Assembly (NCBI GenBank): GCA_029204225.1
Contig: CM055095.1
Coordinates: 13,131,440 to 13,195,439 of the forward strand
Direction: 5' to 3'
DNA from: Diphasiastrum complanatum
Taxonomy: Eukaryota > Streptophyta > Lycopodiopsida > Lycopodiales > Lycopodiaceae
Length of the DNA: 64,000 bases
The notes under the pieces are model-generated. The model made no database searches. It saw only the letters and a list, made by a program, of their open reading frames with translations, and was not told the DNA's origin. Positions 1 through 10,969 of this stretch are shown here, one piece after another. The position numbers and the translations under genes are program-made. Each line of letters starts with the position of its first letter. Positions within the stretch are counted from its first letter, which is position 1.

Positions 1-383
1 TTCCATATCGTAGGTGTTATATGCAAGGTGTAATAGTTGTTAGTTTTGCCATGAAAAACACAAAAAGTCTTTATCTTGAGACAATGTGAAAAATACATGC
101 CTTTAAAGGCAACTAGGAAGAAGCCATAGAAGTGTGGATGGAAGATAAGTTTATTGGCCATGAGCATAGATGAACCACCATGCTATGCATTGTTAATCCA
201 AACAAATCACTCAATTTTAGCAAAATAATGGTGTACATTGATATGTTGGCCCTTTTAAGGTAATGATCTCGATAGATCAAACATTCCAAAAGGAGAATCT
301 AGGATATTTACAACTATCATAAGTAAACTGATCTAGGTTCTACTTATAGAAATATATACATGATATGACACACTTATGTTGTA
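1..383. other. No gene recognised; probable internal part of the B-family element
   Basis: AT-rich sequence without a convincing reading frame. It runs directly into the B-family copy that starts near position 384, so it may be the 5' part of that element's interior. I found no match to the gag region of element B by eye. Confidence 0.4.
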
Positions 384-1690
384 ATGAGTGAGGCAAATTG
401 TTCACGTTTTTTTTTTATTTGTGAGGCAATTTGCAAACTTCTCATGAGATTAAGTGATCATTCGCAAAGGACAATTACATCCTTAAGCAAGTATGTAGCC
501 TCAATAAGATCAAGATATCCTTTGATTACAAGTTTAGATCTATCATGCAAAAAGTTCATAGTTTGTGGACTAGTCAAGCTAGAATGCAAAATCTTGATAA
601 TCAACACTTTTGCCTATTTTGTGATCGTGATCTTCATGGTCAACATGAGGCATGGAGGCCTCGGGTTTTCCTCATTTTGATGCAGCTATTTTCAAGGAAG
701 TGGAGCTTTCAAGCTCAAGATCTTCTTCAAACATGGAGGGAACAGACGGAAATGGTGGCAAATGGTTGGAATGTTCATCAAGGAGATTGGCAATGGATTT
801 CCATAAAGAAATCCTCTCATTCGGATTTGGTGAATATGTTGCTACCCCAGGTCCATTGGCTGATTTTCACAACATATTCATCCCAAAGGATCCAATCAAG
901 AAGTATTTCAAGTTTTTTGTTTCATCTAGTATCTCATCAAGCTAGTTTTCGAGGAGGAGTACGGAGATTTGACAAAATCTAGCTTGTTAATTTAGCAATT
1001 TCACAGAAATATTGAATTTCACACATGTGTGGAGCGTGTTCCATGTGTGGAGGGTAGGCATAACCACTTTAGTTCATTTATGTTGAGCTTGAATAGTCAA
1101 TGGGCGGGAGTCCTCTATCAAACTCACTCATTTACACTTGTAATTAAGTGATTAGGCCAAATTTAGACTTGGATTAGATCATGGTAGTGTAGGTTGCTTA
1201 CACTTGGCTTGATGATAGAGGGCTAGTGACATTGCACCTCATAATCTTATTTGTCAATATGGACCTATCATAGTGAAGGATGCACCAAAATGGTCCAATC
1301 AATGTAAGAGGTGGCATGTAAGTGGTCCAATGAAAGTAAGAGGTGATTGTAGAGAGGTCCAATCATTGAGCACCATTGCCGAACCTCTTGGATCTCGAGT
1401 TACTATGAGAGAGTGAGAGAAAGCTCATTCTATATTGAGTTTTTTTGAGAGATTGAGTGATTCTACACTTAGAATTTGTTGCATCTTCTCTCTCTACCTG
1501 AGAGCTGTGTACTTTTCACACATGTGAGGACAGACCAAAAAATGTGAATGATCTCCTAAAGTGTGTGTGATTGCACACAGATCTAGCACCAACTAGATTG
1601 AATCAATGTAGCTTGACAATTATAAGGCAAGAGCACACTGAACATGCATCATACATTCACTATTCATCATACACTTTCAAAGGCAACTTG
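384..1690 (+). mobile_element. B-family LTR element fragment: 3' interior plus LTR
   Basis: The interior (about 384-956) matches the 3' interior of the gag-only element B (minus strand 5243-5734) and the inverted copy at 2288-2710. All share the peptide signature VHSxWTSQA...NLDNQHFC. A purine tract near 945-957 precedes LTR-like DNA that starts at about 957 and continues with blocks such as GGCCAAATTTAG, GAGGGCTAGTGACAT and GGTCCAATCA, which recur in the other LTRs of the family. The canonical TG start is mutated here. No partner LTR or TSD was found, so this is a decayed 3' part. The two reading frames at 384-680 and 545-982 overlap out of frame. Confidence 0.65.
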
Positions 1691-2710
1691 TGATGAAAAA
1701 AAAAACTATCTATGGAATTGGCTTGCTCTCGAGTAGAGAGAGAAAAAGCACATGAACTCTCGGATAGAGAGAGAATGTGCAGAACCCTCTAAGTGTAGAA
1801 TCTCAAGATCTCTCCAATAAAACTCATGTAGAATCACTCTCTCTCACTCTCTCATAGTGACTTGAGCTCCAAGAGGGGTAGTCAACAATCAATATGATTG
1901 GACCTCTCACATATCACCTCTAAATTTGATTGGTCTAGTGACTTGGCATCTCTTGCATATATATGATTGGACCAATTCTATAGATCTTTTTTCTTTTGAT
2001 TGGTCACATGACAACATGACAACACAAAATTAGATGTCACTAGCCCTCTACCATCAAGCCAAGTGTAAAGAGGCTACACTACCTCGAGCTACATCGTGGA
2101 CTAATTTTGGCCTAATCACCTACCAACATGTGTACAAGGGGTGAAAAAGTCAAAGGACTCCCAAAACTCAAGATTAAGGCCTATTGACTATTCAAACTCT
2201 ACACGTGGGAACATGCTCCACATGTGAGATTTCACAATTTACATGAAATTGTAAAATGATCAAGCTAGATTTTGCCTATTCTTCACACTCCTCAAAAACT
2301 AGCTTGATGAGATACTAGATCAAACAAAGAACTTGAGATACTTTTTGAGTGGATCCTTTGGTATAAATATGATGTGAAAGCTAGACAAAGAAAATTTGGT
2401 TGCAACCAATTTACCATTTCCATGAGAGGATTTCTTTGATGGAAATCCAATACAACCTTCCTTGATGAACATTCCACCATATTGGCACCTTTTCCTTTGA
2501 TTCCTTCCATGCTTGAAGAAGACCTTTGACTTGAAAGCTCCTCTTCCTAAAAAATGTCTGCACTATTAAGATGGAAACCCGAGGCCTCCATGCCTCATAA
2601 TGACCATGAATATCAGGATCACAAAATAGGCAAAAGTGTTGATTATCAAGATTTTGCATTCTAGCTTGACTAGTCCCCAAACTATGAACTTTTTGCATGA
2701 TAGATCTAAT
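1690..2710 (-). mobile_element. B-family LTR element fragment, inverted relative to 384-1690
   Basis: On the minus strand the interior (2710 to 2288) encodes the same VHSxGTSQA...NLDNQHFC reading frame, then a purine tract (TTTTTGAGGAG) and an LTR starting TGTGAAGAATAGG at 2287. With the plus copy it forms a large imperfect inverted repeat whose arms meet near 1690. Its right edge, near 2710, abuts copia RNase H sequence, so it replaces the 3' end of element A. No TSD was found. It could be a separate insertion or an inverted duplication. Confidence 0.65.
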
Positions 2711-3330
2711 CTATAGAGATAGATACGTAATTTACAGAAAACAAGATCAATGGCTCCATCAAGAATTTTCTCTTGAACAAAGTGATAATGTATTTTGATG
2801 TGCTTGGTTCGAGCATGTAAAATTGGATTTTTGGCAAGCTGAATGCAGCTTTGGGTTTCGCAAGATATAGTAGTCGCATCCACCTGTGGTTGACCAAGGC
2901 GTCTTACCATTAGGTAGCTCAACCAAGTTCCATATCCTATTTTTCGATATGGCCTCCATTTTGGTTTCCATAGCAGCACACACCACTCCTTGTGCTCCTT
3001 TGCTTCATCAAAAGTTTTTGGTTCTTGAGCCTTGAGCATGGAACGCATTAGGGCTCTCTAATCTTGTAGGAGATTTCCGATTTCTACTTGACATTCTTAG
3101 CTCTCGCTGCTCGCTAGATTTGGGAGTATCTCCCTTCTTAGCATCACCTATGATCGATAAGTGCCATATAGGTACTCTCTTAGAAATTTCAACATCAAGC
3201 TTGCCTTTTTCTATTGGATGTTCCACATCAAAATCCACTTCCTTTTGACCTGTAATGTCGCTCCATCATCAAAAGGTTTAGTGATTGCTTTAGTTTGTTC
3301 ACCTTGACCCATCTCGTCAAATGTGGCATC
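2711..3330 (-). pseudogene. Element A reverse transcriptase/RNase H remnant
   Basis: The minus-strand frame from about 3060 begins with the start of a copia RT domain (EPKTFDEAKEHKEW, then an AMETKMEAISKNRIW-like stretch in another frame). It then jumps to copia RNase H: ETQSCIQLAKNPILHARTK followed by HIKIHYHFVQEK, the usual SCIxLAKNPxxHxRTKHI...HFVRE signature. The RT palm with the YVDD motif is missing. At about 2710 the frame runs into B-family sequence. Non-functional. Confidence 0.75.
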
Positions 3331-3337
3331 TCTAAAA

Positions 3338-4292
3338 TCACAAGCTTTTGTGCATTTGTGTCATACATCCTGTATGCTTGGCCTTCTCATCATATCCAAG
3401 GAAAATACACCTGATAGCTTTTGCATCCAATTTCTTTTGTTTCTCATCAGAAATATGAGTGTAAGCATCACAACCAAATACTTTCAAGTGAGAAATATTA
3501 GGTTTCTTTCCAGTAAAAGCTTCATAAGGTGTCTTATCTTCCACGAATTTTGTAGGACACCGATTCAGGATGTGAGTAGATGTGTTGCAAGCTTCTGCCC
3601 AAAAGGTGTTTGGCAAATCCTTACTTTTGGGCATTGCCCTGGCCATCTCAACAATGGATCAGTTCTTTCATTCTGCAACTTTGTTTTGATGTGGTGAATA
3701 AGGTGCTGTAGTCTGCCTCTTGATCCCTTGATCTTTTGCAAAAATCCATAAAATCTATAAAAAAAACTCACTACCTCCATCAAATCTCAAAGTCTTGATG
3801 CAACATCTTGTTTGCTTTTCAACTAATGTCTTGAATTTCTTGAACTTTGCAAACGCATCTGATTTCTTGCTTATGAAATAAATCCAAATGCATCTGCTAT
3901 GGTCATCAATAAGGTAGTAAAATTATAGCAGCTAGTAAGAGACCTATTCTGCATTGGTCCACATAAATCAATGTGAACAAGATCGAGGATGCCACTGGCT
4001 CTCCTTGATCCACTTTTGGGAAATCTCTCTCGGTGTTGTTTTTCCAAAATGAAGCCTTCACAAATTTTTCTTTCAAAAAAGAAATATCAGCCTAATTCAA
4101 TGACTAGAGTACCTTTTTTGATAATCTGTAATCATATGACCAAATCGATGATGCCATAGATCACTTTGACTATCAACAGTGCTTACCATGGCTTGAACAA
4201 AAGATCTCGCATTCAATTTATAGAGTTGATTTTCATTGACTCTAGCTCCTGTAACAATCACTTTGTAGTGATTTTTTATGTTCTTGACAAGA
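3338..4292 (-). pseudogene. Element A copia integrase remnant
   Basis: From 4292 leftward the minus strand shows the pre-integrase zinc-binding motif (LWHHRFGHM, about 4137-4163), a core with LIDDHSRCIWIYF, an LRFDGGSEFF segment, a PYSPHQNKVAE-like segment, and the copia C-terminal part (RAMPKSKDLPNTFWAEA through SHLKVFGCDAYTHI, 3338-3646). Functional copia cores have D, D and E; here the QNGVAE region is mutated and several stops interrupt the frame. It is the direct continuation of 8271-8428 beyond the nested element B. Confidence 0.8.
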
Positions 4293-4297
4293 CATTT
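4293..4297. repeat. Target-site duplication of element B (left)
   Basis: CATTT immediately left of the LTR start at 4298. The same five bases follow the other LTR at 8266-8270. Five bases is the usual duplication for LTR retrotransposon integrases. Confidence 0.9.
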
Positions 4298-5128
4298 TGT
4301 GAAAATTCACACATGTGGGAATGTCCTAATGTGTGAAATTTATCTCCTGAGCTTGGCTCATGCACTATAGATCACATATTAATTGAAATCCAAGATCAAT
4401 GACAAGATCTAAGGCAAAAAGACCATTCTACATGCATTCATTCATTACCAAAAGGTGTTTCACACGTGTGGAAGACTTCATGAAATAAACTAAGTCCCAA
4501 CAAGATCCTCTCCTCAGGTAGAGAGAAAAAATACCACTTTTGGGCTCATCTAGAGAGAGAAGACAATACAAGCAAAATTGGCAAATCTTCAAATTGACTC
4601 AAAAACTCATAGATCTCTCATAAATTAATGAAGGGAATGAAAGTACATATAGAAACTCATGGAGATCCATGCTTGATTCTTATTGGACCCCTTAAACATA
4701 GCCTCTCTAATCCTATTGGATGTGTGATGCAACATTACTTCACTTTTGATTGGACCCTTCCAACACATCTCTCTCTTATGATTGGACCCTTTGACTTTTG
4801 CCACCACATAGGGTGCATCACTCATCAAACCTAAACTTGACATGTGTAAGCAACCTAACTAGCTTGAGTTACATCACAATTGAATTTTGGCCTAATCATG
4901 ACAAAACATGTGTACTTGACCATTTGACCTCTAAAGCCAAAATTGGCCCTATCACCTAGTGACACCAAGATGCTTGACTAGTAGTCTTTATGATACCCCC
5001 CTAAAGTCAACATTATAAACTATTTCTAACTATTTTACACACTTGGGAACATGCTCCACACATGTGAAATGTACTCACAAACATAAAATCATAAAATAAC
5101 CAAGATAGATTTTTGACAATTTTTCACA
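4298..5128 (-). repeat. Element B 3' LTR (831 bp)
   Basis: On the plus strand it begins TGTGAAAATTCACACATGTG and ends GACAATTTTTCACA. It is nearly colinear with 7464-8265. Both ends carry the inverted motif TGTGAAAA/TTTTCACA. Confidence 0.9.
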
Positions 5129-5146
5129 CTCCTCAAAAACTAGCTT
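5129..5146 (-). other. Element B polypurine tract
   Basis: The minus strand reads TAGTTTTTGAGGAG directly before the TGTGAAAAATTG start of the 3' LTR. Purine-rich sequence here primes plus-strand DNA synthesis in LTR elements. The same motif precedes the LTR of the fragment at 1690-2710. Confidence 0.7.
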
Positions 5147-5242
5147 GGTAAGATCAAGGAGTTTGTGAAACTCTTCTGAGTGGATCCTTTGGTATGCATG
5201 TGAAGTAAAAAACCAGCAAAAGGATCCATCATAGCAGCACCC

Positions 5243-5734
5243 TCACGATATCCATGATAAGATTTCTTTGGTAGAAATCATTTGCCAACATCTTTGAAGA
5301 GTATTCCAGCAATTCGCCAATATATCCAAGTGCTTTCTCCATGCTTGATGATGATCTTTGATTTGAAAGTACCACTTGCATGAAGATGGCTGAACCATGA
5401 TGAAAATCAGAGGCTTCCATGCCTCATAAAGATCACAAAGGTCATAGAGATCAAGATCATAAGATGAGCAAAAGTGTTGATTATCAAGATTAAGCAAATT
5501 AGCTTGACTAGTCCACATACTATGAACTTTATCCATGATGGATCTAATCTTGAAATCAAATGCAATCTTGATGTTCTTGAGGCTAAACACTTCCTCAAGG
5601 ATGTAAGTGTCCTCTTTGGATGCTTCACTTAATCTCAAGGGAAGTTTACAAATTGCCTCAAACCATGTAAAAACATGATTTTTCAAACTATGAGTATCAA
5701 ACTCATTCTTGCTCTTTCTAAGATCCAAGAGCAT
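5243..5734 (-). CDS. Element B conserved reading frame of unknown function (163 codons)
   Basis: I recognise no domain. The frame lies between gag and the 3' LTR, where autonomous copia elements carry pol. Its C-terminal two thirds aligns with frames in the other two family members (545-982 plus, 2411-2698 minus). Shared features are VHSxWTSQA, NLDNQHFC, EAW(R/K)P, a KWxFQ segment and a W(Q/Y)x(I)STKEI-like end. Two length differences between copies (nine and three bases) keep the frame. A second frame (MEAS...) is also open over part of it, so the true frame is uncertain. It has no obvious signal peptide or long membrane segment. Confidence 0.4.
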   Translation of the reverse strand: MLLDLRKSKNEFDTHSLKNHVFTWFEAICKLPLRLSEASKEDTYILEEVFSLKNIKIAFDFKIRSIMDKVHSMWTSQANLLNLDNQHFCSSYDLDLYDLCDLYEAWKPLIFIMVQPSSCKWYFQIKDHHQAWRKHLDILANCWNTLQRCWQMISTKEILSWIS

Positions 5735-6202
5735 ACACTTGATGACTCAACCACTTGCTTCCTATGTGATTTGGAAACATATCTAAGCCATGAATGACAA
5801 GTAATATGTCCATACTAGAGGCATGATACAAGACAATCATTACCACACTCCAATTATGAATGTAGAAACCTCATAAAAGCAAGATAGTGCATCAGGTAAT
5901 GGAAGAGAAGCATGAGAGAATATGTTGGAGTGAATACCACTTGAAACTTGCCTCTCTTTACCATGAACTTTGAGCCACAAAGACTCGGCCTTGCCCCTTG
6001 AAGATCCCCTTGAAACCGTGTTGAGAAGACTCCTCCTCAAGCCTTGGCAAATCTTCATCATACACTTGGAATTTTGGTAGATTTGAGAATCCTACCATCA
6101 ACCTCTTGATTGAAATTGGATCCTACTTACTCCTTATGTGCAAAGGAATATGGGCAAGGAAAATGGATCTAAAGATCCCCAAAGTATCAATTATTGCAAT
6201 CT

Positions 6203-7022
6203 TCATATCAAGCACTTTTGATAAGAGGTACCTCCAATTGAAGTCTTCAAGCAAGAAGTCACATGAAATAGCACTATCTTTGCTTCTACATGATGAAATG
6301 AAATCATCCAAATGAAGAAGATAAGAGAATTGATGAGAAGTAGACCTCTTGGCAATAACTCTTCATGTGCTTTTGCCAAAGCACTATCTTCATGAGCTTC
6401 ACCATCTTGGAACATAGATTGAGGTAGATCACTTGCCTCCTCCTTGAGATGATCCACACTCCTATTGGCCACACTTCCACAAGGATTAGCATCAATTTTG
6501 AAAAGCTTACCACAACTAGTCCCTCTTGCTAGCTTATCATCATTTCTCTTCTTGAAACAATTAGAAGCAAAATGCCCCTTCTTACCACAAAGGAAGCACT
6601 TCTTGTCAGATTTGCAACTTGTTGATGTTTGTGATGACTCTTCATCACTCTCCTCCTTTGACTTGTCCTTCATGAAATGTTGATGTTGCTCTTTGTCCCT
6701 TCCTCTCGGCTTGTCCTTTGCTTTCACCTTTCCACCATAGATGGAACCAATGTGTCCCAAGCCTCCTTGGATGTGGTACACGAGCCAATATCACACAACA
6801 ATTCATTTGAGACATTTATCTTTATGAAATGTAGGGCCATCCTAGCTCTCTTTTTGTACTTTTGGACCTCTTGGACTCTTGAGGCTCCTCCTCAAGTCCT
6901 AGCACAATCTTCATCACATCTTGGAGCACCAAAATGGACTTCATTCTAGCCTTCCAAATAGAATAGTTGGAGGTACATAGTCTCTCACTAGATTCCAATA
7001 GAAAGGAACCCATAGATGCCAT
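6203..7022 (-). pseudogene. Element B gag (copia type) with frameshifts
   Basis: The start at 7022 opens MASMGSFLLESSERL, then YSIWKARMKSIL, the classic N-terminus of copia gag (NYxxWxxxM). After a shift the frame gives NELLCDIGSCTTSKEAWDTL, then from 6781 a Lys/Glu/Ser-rich linker and a zinc knuckle CFLCGKKGHFASNC (CX2CX4HX4C) at 6557-6598. Gag forms the virus-like particle and binds element RNA. At least two frameshifts separate the parts, so this copy is broken, but all gag regions remain. Confidence 0.8.
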
Positions 7023-7450
7023 GTAGTAGTGAAGACTCCTTGTGATTTAGACAATAAAATGTTGCTTAGGCTCTCACTATAAGACTTGAAAGGTGTACTA
7101 CCAACTCCTATGCAAGATCTTGCAATAAAATGTGAGATGGATCTCACTAGCTCTACCAATCTCATCAATTGATGGAGTATAGGCAAAGTTTGGGTCCAAC
7201 TATCTTTGGCACATGTGAAACACTCCAAAAATCCACAAATCACTCAAATACAAGCCAATTGTAATAAAATGGCTACAACCTCAAAATGATGACTAGATCT
7301 CAAATAGATGTCATTGGCAAGCCTCTTCTTGAATTTTTTGGTCAAACTAGCAAGATATGATCAAACCAAATGTGTCCACATAGGTCTAGGTGCCCTATTT
7401 TCATGAAAATTTTGAAACTATGGATGATAGATACATCAAAAGCTTAGGTA

Positions 7451-7463
7451 GGATCTGATACCA
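7451..7463 (-). other. Element B primer-binding site (tRNA-iMet type)
   Basis: The minus strand reads TGGTATCAGATCC, directly adjacent to the 5' LTR at 7464. It matches the 3' end complement of plant initiator tRNA-Met except near position 11. Confidence 0.9.
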
Positions 7464-8265
7464 TGTGAAAATTCACACATGTGAGAATGTCCTAATGTGT
7501 GAAATTGATCTCCTAAGCTTGGCTCATGCACTATAGATCACCCATTGATTGAAATCCAAGACAAGATCTAAGGCAAAAAGACTATTCTACATCCATTCAT
7601 TCATTACCAAAAGGTGTTCCACACATTTGGAAGACTTCATGAAATAAACTAAGTCCCAACAAGCTCCTCTCCTTGGGTGGAGAGAGAAAATACCACTTTT
7701 GGGCTCATCTAGAGAGAGAAGGCAATACAAGCAAAATTCGCAAATCTCCAATTTGACTCAAAAACTCATAGATCTCTCATAAATTAATGAAGGGAATGAA
7801 AGTACATATAGAAACTCATGGAGATCCATGATTGATTCTTATTGGACCCCTTAAACATATCCTATTGGATGTGTGACGCAACATCCCCCACTTTTGATTG
7901 GACCCTTCCAACACATCTCTCTCTTATGATTGGACCCTTTGACTTTTGCCACTACATAGGGTGCATCACTCATCAAACCTAAAATTGACATGTGTAAGCA
8001 ACCTAACTAGCTTGAGTTACATCACAATTGAATTTTGGCCTAATCATGACAAAACATGTGTACTTGACCATTCGACCTCTAAAGCCAAAATTGGCCCTAT
8101 CACCTAGTGACACCAAGATGCTTGACTAGCAATCTTTATGATACCCCTAAAGTCAACATTATAAACTATTTCTAACTATTTTACACACATGGGACATGCT
8201 CCACACATGTGAAATGTACTCACAAACATAAAATAACCAAGATAGATTTTTGACAATTTTTCACA
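7464..8265 (-). repeat. Element B 5' LTR (802 bp)
   Basis: Partner of 4298-5128 with the same ends. It is about 29 bases shorter because of small deletions, for example a repeat of ATCAATGAC and part of CTCTCTAATCC. TSD CATTT follows at 8266-8270. Confidence 0.9.
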
Positions 8266-8270
8266 CATTT

Positions 8271-8428
8271 GTCGCTATCAAACTCAACCTTGAGTTGTTG
8301 ATCAACCATCGTCCCAACTAATTTAGCTAAGCCAGGTACATATTGCACGTCGCTTATCCACTTTATCATCCCACTAGCTAGCTTCACTAGTACCACTCCA
8401 AATCATGTACTAGGTATCCTTAGCTTCA
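8271..8428 (-). pseudogene. Element A pre-integrase segment
   Basis: The minus strand reads SGMIKWISDVQYVPGLAKL and then VEFDSDKC, the copia region between protease and integrase (VxYVPGLxxNLxS). The last codons are split by the insertion of element B and resume at 4292. It links gag at 8429-9007 with the integrase at 3338-4292. Confidence 0.75.
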
Positions 8429-9190
8429 TCACTTGTCATTAGTGTCATAATGAACAAGTTTGAGCTTCGCATCATCCTCGTATTGATTATCATCAAATTG
8501 TTGTTGATCAACATAATTGTCTACCTGCCATATACCTTTCTGTTGAGCTGATTCCTTTTGTTTTTTTGAAGCATTCACGCTCCCAATGACCAGGTTTGTT
8601 GCAATATTGGCAATTCCTAAGTTTCTTTTGCCTTGGATTGCCATGTCCTTGACCTCGACCTTGATGCCAATTGCCTCAATTTGGACCATCATTGGATTGT
8701 TCTTGAAATTGTTGGAATGATCCATGATTTGAATTTCCACCTCTCGATTGGTGTCTTCCACGACCAAATCTGCCACCATGTCCTCTGATTGCAAGAGCTT
8801 GATCAAATCTCTGTTGTGATGACTCAAATTCTCTTGACTTTGTTCGTCATGCAGAAGCAATCCACCTAATTCTCCATAAGTTGGAAGATTCTCCCATGAG
8901 GCTATAAGTGACTCACTCAAGCTGTTCAATGTCAATTGCACGATCTCACGATCTTGTACTCGCTCTCCAACAACAACTAAATGATCACAGATCTCCTTTA
9001 CCTTCAATAGGTGATCGACATGGTTGCACCATCATCCATTCGTAATGTGTGCATCTTTGTCTTCAAGAACCCCTGTGATTTGTAGTTTCCCAAACATCAA
9101 ATGAGAGATTTCTTGGCAAAACTCTCTCACAAATGGCACTTTTGACACAAAACTTGGAAATATTGTAAAAATATCTACACTCAACAGATT
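8429..9190 (-). pseudogene. Element A gag (copia type) with zinc knuckle
   Basis: The longest open stretch (9007-8429) contains VKEICDHLVVVGERVQDREI and LTLNSLSESLIASW, matching copia gag spacing (K..CD.L...G..V.D...L..L). The zinc knuckle CQYCNKPGHWEREC lies at 8571-8612 in a neighbouring frame, so a frameshift separates it. Upstream codons to about 9190 look like gag, again in other frames. The role is the particle shell and RNA binding; this copy is inactive. Confidence 0.75.
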
Positions 9191-9392
9191 TTCAATCTGT
9201 TGATACTACCATGGCCTTTGTGATGCCTCTGAGACTGTTTCTCCGTTCCCCACTGAAGATTTTGATGCTTCAGTACCCACAAAATAGCAAAAGTAAATTT
9301 CTCTAAAATTTTGCCTCTCCAAGCTTTCACCTTCTGTGAAGGACTTTCTCACTTCATTGTGGAGCCAGCAGTATCCAATGGTCATGCACGTA

Positions 9393-9414
9393 GGATTATC
9401 GGGCTCTGATACCA
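9393..9414 (-). other. Element A primer-binding site
   Basis: The minus strand reads TGGTATCAGAGCCCGATAAT, abutting the LTR at 9415. It complements the 3' end of initiator tRNA-Met over at least 12 bases. Confidence 0.9.
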
Positions 9415-9661
9415 TGTCAATAATCAGATCTACAATAGCATACTGCATTTATCATAAGCAATCACCACCAGGAGAAAGAGCAACACACACTATCACTTTT
9501 TGATAACTAAATGTCATGTGTACAATAAACCCTGATAGAGAGAAAAAAATCTAGGAGTTGACTAATAGACTAGCCTACAACTAATTACAGGTGGTAACAA
9601 CTAGAAACAGTAAAAGTACATCGTAAACAATAACAATGAAGTTTATCATTGATTTCTAACA
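9415..9661 (-). repeat. Element A 5' LTR (about 247 bp)
   Basis: On the minus strand it starts TGTTAGAAATCAATG and ends TTATTGACA, directly before the primer site. TGTTAGAAATC is a common copia LTR start. The outer edge rests on this motif only, because the partner LTR is missing. Confidence 0.7.
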
Positions 9662-10210
9662 CCACACGCATGATCATATTGATTAGATGTTTAGTTGCTT
9701 CTTCAAAGCATTGTCGAGAAATCAAATGTGCCAAAAGCAAATGTGTTGTTAATTGGACACACATGATTTTCATCTATATCAAGGCGTCTAATGATGCTGA
9801 AAATGCAGCAAAAAGACTTCAATAAATTGTTTGAAATGATGGAAGAAGCACCTTGAATGGATCCAATTGAGATAAACACCAACCAATTTAGTGTTTCCTA
9901 GCTTTCCCTTGGCTTGAACTCCACTACAAGGCTCAAAATCTTGCAATTCCCTTCACACGTGTGAATGCACGGACTGCCATAGGCAGAGTATAGTACCTTA
10001 ACTTGCTAATCAATCCCACAATTGCAAAGCATTCAACACAAATGGCAAATATCAAGCATACGGATCACCAACAACATTGAGTGAGATTGTTTCTTGCTTC
10101 TTTGATAGCCAAGAAACTACTCCATCACCTATGAAAGTTGCACTTGTTGATCTTCTATCTCTCTTGTCACCTACAAAATTTGAATCACTATAGGCATGCA
10201 AGTCAAGTGG
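9662..10210 (-). pseudogene. Degenerate copia RNase H fragments
   Basis: At about 10080-10195 the minus strand reads DSNFVGDKRDRRSTSATFIG, then VSWLSKKQETISLNVV. This is the copia RNase H signature (D.D.AG...DRRSTSG...G..VSW.SKKQ..V.LS) with the AEY end mutated. 9662-9780 may hold the later SxxLAxNPxxHxxTKHI part, but it is too degraded for certainty. Not obviously part of element A, whose LTR ends at 9661. Confidence 0.6.
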
Positions 10211-10969
10211 TTTTCTCTCACTTCACAAATTTTGGAGGTGGAGGACCCGCGAGGGTCGCACACAGCCAGTGAGGCCAGGTCCATAGCTTGCTAAGGTGTC
10301 CAGAGGGAACAAGGGCCTAGGTGGGCATGCATATGGGTGCACAACCATAGGGTGAGGCCTACAATGATCAGTGGCTCAGATTAAAAGTTCAAGGAGGAAC
10401 AGGGACCGTCGGATCAAGAAAGAGCCATGGGATTCATTTGAAGTAGACCCAAGAAGTTTTGAAGGGAAGAAAATAATATCTCTTCATTAAAAAATTTCAG
10501 CTTGAAATGGGATGAAGGGACTCAAATTTCAAAGTGGACTTCACTTCATTAAAGATCTTCATATTAAAGAACCAGTTCATTTTTGCAAGGCATTCTTTAA
10601 AAGGACCTATCTTTGACTAGAAGGCACCTTTTTTTGGCCATCCTTGGGCCAAAATGACCCTTGAAACTGGCTGCTTAGAGCCAGCGGATAAAGCGACGTC
10701 ATAGGGCATGGAGAAATGCGTTTTGGGGATTTTCATCACCATTCTATCGAGCGGAGTGCGGGTGATCTCGTGATGGGCTACATTCGCCATTTGAGTATTG
10801 TAGGGCCAAATTTGGGACAAGTTTTGGTTGGTGAAACCTGCTACAGAGTTGTACAATGAGTCATTATCACTTCAAAATCATTATTGCTTACTTCTGATGG
10901 GGTAATAGGGTGTTTGGGAGCAGTCAATGCGGAATGGGGGTGAATGATAGCGGAATTGTGTGGAGAAAG
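10211..10969. other. No gene recognised
   Basis: A slightly GC-richer patch at 10250-10400 (GGACCCGCGAGGGTCGCAC) is followed by A-rich sequence. A minus-strand frame at 10617-10856 has no recognisable domain. Confidence 0.5.

Larger units (their letters stand above)
4298..8265 (-). mobile_element. Element B: gag-only (TR-GAG-like) LTR retrotransposon, 3.97 kb
   Basis: A structurally complete non-autonomous element on the minus strand. Its LTRs (7464-8265 at the 5' side, 4298-5128 at the 3' side) start TG and end CA. It has a primer site TGGTATCAGATCC abutting the 5' LTR, a purine tract abutting the 3' LTR, and a TSD CATTT on both sides. The 2.3-kb interior holds a copia-type gag with zinc knuckle and a second conserved reading frame, but no protease, integrase or RT. 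Elements with terminal repeats and gag only are known in plants as TR-GAG; mobility would need enzymes from another copia element. Confidence 0.9.
2711..9661 (-). mobile_element. Element A: Ty1/copia retrotransposon, 3'-truncated, split by element B
   Basis: Read from 9661 leftward the order is 5' LTR, tRNA-iMet primer site, gag with zinc knuckle, pre-integrase region, (element B), integrase, N-terminal reverse transcriptase and RNase H. That order (integrase before RT) defines copia. No 3' LTR is present; the 3' end is cut near 2710 by a B-family fragment. The copia frame joins across B at 8271 and 4292 with the 5-base CATTT duplicated, which proves nesting. Most RT is deleted and the frames carry many stops, so this is dead. 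Confidence 0.85.
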
